From the IMG/VR virus record IMGVR_UViG_3300009481_000085, positions 1 to 25,907 of that record: 25,907 bases of DNA; one strand, 5' to 3'. Below are positions 23,902-25,907 of this stretch, piece by piece. Numbering within the stretch: the stretch's first letter is position 1; every line of letters starts with the position of its first letter. The notes beneath the pieces were generated by a model. It was not told the origin of the DNA. It searched no databases and saw only the letters and a list, made by a program, of their open reading frames with translations. The position numbers were made by a program, and so were the translations under genes. This DNA is from a virus.

Positions 23902-25490
23902 TGGCATATCAGAATGTTGGTACTCCTAGATTTTATATAGACCACTATCAATATCTTAAATCTATAGGATTTAATGTTGGTAAATGGTATCAAGATTATT
24001 ATTTAGGCAATTTAGCAAATAATAATTATAAGGAAAATCCTAATTATGGTGGAGATGGATACGATTTTACTCCACTTAAATATCCACAAGTTTTTGATTT
24101 AAATCCAACAGAGCAATTCTTTTTTGATAGAAATGAAGGAACTGGAACTACAAATAAAAAATGGTTTAATTTCGTTTTACCTTTTACTAATATACCACAA
24201 ACAGAAAATCAAAAATTATTTGCTTTTATTTTAAATCATAGTTTGTATAGTGAGTCAAAGTTGGATTATAATGGAGAGGGAGATGCTTTATTTAAAATGT
24301 ACATAAATTTTCAAGATAACGAATACAATCAAATTACACCACACCCTGAGGAAGATGTTTTAAATTTATCAAATGATGGAAACCATGTAATAGAAAATAA
24401 TGGTTGCTCTTTAATGTTGGGAACTCCTATTGCAGGACAAACTTGGAATAATTTTAGAATAGGAATTGGTGTTACAGACCAAAATATTATGGAAAATAAC
24501 ACAATAGGTCATTGGATAGGTGGAATATCTTATGGAACATACTACGATATGCCACATTCCCCTGAATTAGATGTTACTATGACTATTGAAAATGATGGGT
24601 TTGATTCTATAACTACACAAGGTGGTGCTCATTTAAATAATATAAGATATAATGGTGCTCCTATGTGGAAAAAAGCTGATGGATCAGAAATTCCTCCTTG
24701 GACTATTGGAGAGCCTACTGCTGTTGGTAGAAGAAGGGGTAGACGAGTATGGTCTATGAACTTTAAATATCTTTCTGATAAAGATTTGTTTGCATCTAAT
24801 TATATGTCTAATACTTATGCAGAAAATTTAAATAGTTATGCAGAAGGTGATAAAGATATTCCTAATTGGAGTGCAGATTTAATAACAAATGGAGATTTTG
24901 AAGATGGATTAACAGGATGGGGAGTAGGTTCAGGAAGCGATGGTACTACTCCTGTTATACGAAACACAGGAAGTCCTGCAAGTAATGGGGCTAGGATAGT
25001 AAGTGGAACAGACCCCTATGCCAATAATTCTTATATAACTCAAAACTATACTATAAAATCAGGCGATACATTTAAAATATCTTATAGAATCCTTGAGAAC
25101 AATGGAGGCTCAGTAGCTTTTGAAAGCCATACAACCACAATTTTAGAATCTTCTGTTGGAAACCATAGTTTTGAACATACATTTAATGCTGATGATAATG
25201 CTTTTGTATTTAAAAGAGGTTCGGCTAACACAGATATAACAATAGATGATATTGTAATATCAAAGTCTAACGATTTTGACTTTTACCATACCTTAGATAC
25301 AGACGATTCTTTTCATGCTCAGGTGTTAAATAAAATAGGTAATGGGCAGAGGTTCATATTCCAGCCTGATAATAATAATAATAATCCTGACCAATTTGCT
25401 ATATGTCAGTTAGACCAAAACAGCCTTGATATAAAGCAGGTTGCTAATGGTGTTTATGATATTTCTTTAAAGATTAGAGAAGTTTGGTAG
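23901..25490 (+). CDS. tail tip protein, paralogue 2, with CBM-like insert
   Basis: From the ATG at 23901 (TAATG overlap) this is 529 residues. An in-frame GTG at 23895 is less likely because it would lie inside the upstream gene's last codons. It begins MAYQNVGTPRFYIDHYQYLK and follows the paralogue through GTYYDMPHSPELDVTMTIE, GRRVWSMNFKYLSDKDLFAS and DDSFHAQVLNKI. Its insert (about 325-455) contains LITNGDFEDGLTGWGVGSG and later ITIDDIVISKS, the start and end strands expected of a CBM4/9-like carbohydrate-binding jelly roll. It ends with TAG at the convergent junction. This is the last gene of the structural operon. Binding of a surface glycan is plausible but not shown. Confidence 0.68.
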   Translation: MAYQNVGTPRFYIDHYQYLKSIGFNVGKWYQDYYLGNLANNNYKENPNYGGDGYDFTPLKYPQVFDLNPTEQFFFDRNEGTGTTNKKWFNFVLPFTNIPQTENQKLFAFILNHSLYSESKLDYNGEGDALFKMYINFQDNEYNQITPHPEEDVLNLSNDGNHVIENNGCSLMLGTPIAGQTWNNFRIGIGVTDQNIMENNTIGHWIGGISYGTYYDMPHSPELDVTMTIENDGFDSITTQGGAHLNNIRYNGAPMWKKADGSEIPPWTIGEPTAVGRRRGRRVWSMNFKYLSDKDLFASNYMSNTYAENLNSYAEGDKDIPNWSADLITNGDFEDGLTGWGVGSGSDGTTPVIRNTGSPASNGARIVSGTDPYANNSYITQNYTIKSGDTFKISYRILENNGGSVAFESHTTTILESSVGNHSFEHTFNADDNAFVFKRGSANTDITIDDIVISKSNDFDFYHTLDTDDSFHAQVLNKIGNGQRFIFQPDNNNNNPDQFAICQLDQNSLDIKQVANGVYDISLKIREVW

Positions 25491-25650
25491 GGTGTTCATA
25501 TTTTCCTTTAAACCAGCCATCTCTCCATTTAGCCATAATCTTACTCTTGTCCTCATTAAAGCGAAGTTTTTTTTGTTTTTTTTCAGGTAATGGTTTATTA
25601 CCCATCTTAGGAAAACTACATTTCTTATAATTTTTAGCATTATAACTCAT
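25474..25650 (-). CDS. 58-residue basic hypothetical protein
   Basis: This minus-strand frame starts MSYNAKNYKKCSFPKMGNKP with an AAGGAGA ribosome site, and continues with a Lys-rich stretch and WRDGWFKGKYEH near the end. Its start overlaps the stop of the upstream nuclease gene (ATGA), and its end overlaps the 3' end of the last tail gene by 17 bases, head to head. No family is recognised. Coupling to the nuclease suggests a replication or recombination accessory role, by position only. The run of T on the plus strand near 25568-25584 is its lysine codons. Confidence 0.6.
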   Translation of the reverse strand: MSYNAKNYKKCSFPKMGNKPLPEKKQKKLRFNEDKSKIMAKWRDGWFKGKYEHPTKLL

Positions 25651-25907
25651 TGTTTCTCCTTAATTAAGTTTAAAAATTTATCGAATTTTATAATAGCATA
25701 CACCTCAGATCTATTCCTTTTTATAACCAGTACAGGGTTTCTGTCTTCGCAATTAGACTCACATTGCTGTAATGATTTCCAAAGGTTTAATCTTTCTGTA
25801 TTTTTACATTCAAAAGAATAAGGAATTACTTTTTTAGCAGTAGGTGTTAATACTATATCTTCGCCACTCATTCCCATAGTTTGAGATTTAATATCATCTT
25901 CTTCTAA
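25647..25907 (-). CDS. PDDEXK-type nuclease / resolvase-like protein, C-terminal part
   Basis: The frame is open from the right edge to the TGA at 25647-25649, giving 86 residues of a protein whose N-terminus lies outside the window. It contains SGEDIVLTPTAKKVIPYSFECKN followed by LNLWKSLQQCESNC and PVLVIKRNRSEVYAIIKFD. The acidic residue before, and the E-C-K, fit the E-x-K core of PDDEXK nucleases. The '(S/F)ECKN-x-E-x-LN-x-W-K-x-L-x-Q' pattern is common in phage Holliday-junction resolvase-like nucleases. An internal ATG at 25877 exists, but without the upstream part the fold would lose its first strand. It likely belongs to a replication module to the right. Confidence 0.65.
   Translation of the reverse strand, partial: LEEDDIKSQTMGMSGEDIVLTPTAKKVIPYSFECKNTERLNLWKSLQQCESNCEDRNPVLVIKRNRSEVYAIIKFDKFLNLIKEKQ

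Noticed and set aside
25566-25584. Plus-strand T-run as an intrinsic terminator for the tail operon
   Set aside because: No stable stem lies directly upstream, and the run is explained by lysine codons of the minus-strand 58-residue gene.
1-25907. CRISPR array, tRNA gene, integrase or attachment site
   Set aside because: No regularly spaced repeats, no cloverleaf with a CCA-type end and no recombinase motif were seen on either strand by reading. A dedicated search was not possible.

Overview
This window looks like part of the genome of a tailed, siphovirus-like bacteriophage, probably from an uncultured, AT-rich marine lineage. It is densely coding, with almost no intergenic space, many start/stop overlaps, no tRNA or rRNA gene and no recognisable host gene. 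The siphovirus call rests on three things: a long tape-measure gene, a lambda G/GT-like frameshifted chaperone pair, and no sheath or contractile baseplate genes. The marine assignment is inference from composition and from the style of the structural proteins. A dockerin-type calcium-binding domain at the end of the large tail protein resembles repeats abundant in Marinimicrobia and related bacteria, so a host in that part of the tree is possible but unproven.

Layout. From 1 to 2838 the minus strand carries a DNA-packaging and portal operon: large terminase, then a portal gene interrupted by an in-frame TAG, then a tail-completion/virion-morphogenesis gene running off the left edge. A short divergent intergenic region (2839-2935) with operator-like repeats separates this from a plus-strand operon that runs almost to the right end. 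That operon starts with the scaffold and major capsid protein and is punctuated by a strong hairpin terminator at 4609-4639. Next comes a lysis/membrane cassette (4658-7091): a T4-type lysozyme with Cys at the catalytic Asp position, a holin candidate, a calcineurin-like phosphoesterase, a small MscS-like membrane protein and three further tiny genes. Fibre or decoration proteins follow (7091-11075), then two very basic small proteins (11085-11436). The head-tail joining and tail-tube genes come next (adaptor, tail terminator, tail tube; 11445-14345), then the tail chaperone pair with a probable -1 ribosomal frameshift (14368-15086), the tape measure (15067-17073) and a 1490-residue tail hub or tip protein ending in dockerin repeats. 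An unknown 228-residue protein and two tandem paralogous tail-tip proteins with different inserted domains complete the operon. At the right edge two minus-strand genes converge on it: a 58-residue unknown and the C-terminal part of a PDDEXK-type nuclease, probably the start of a replication or early module.

The genes together would package DNA (terminase, portal), build the head (scaffold, capsid), join and build the tail (adaptor, terminator, tube, chaperones, tape measure, tip), bind the host (fibres and tip proteins with carbohydrate-binding-like and dockerin domains) and lyse the cell. No integrase, repressor or other lysogeny gene is visible here. The most notable items are the amber-interrupted portal, the chaperone frameshift signal, the dockerin on the tail protein, the MscS-like mini-protein and the domain-swapped tail-tip paralogues.
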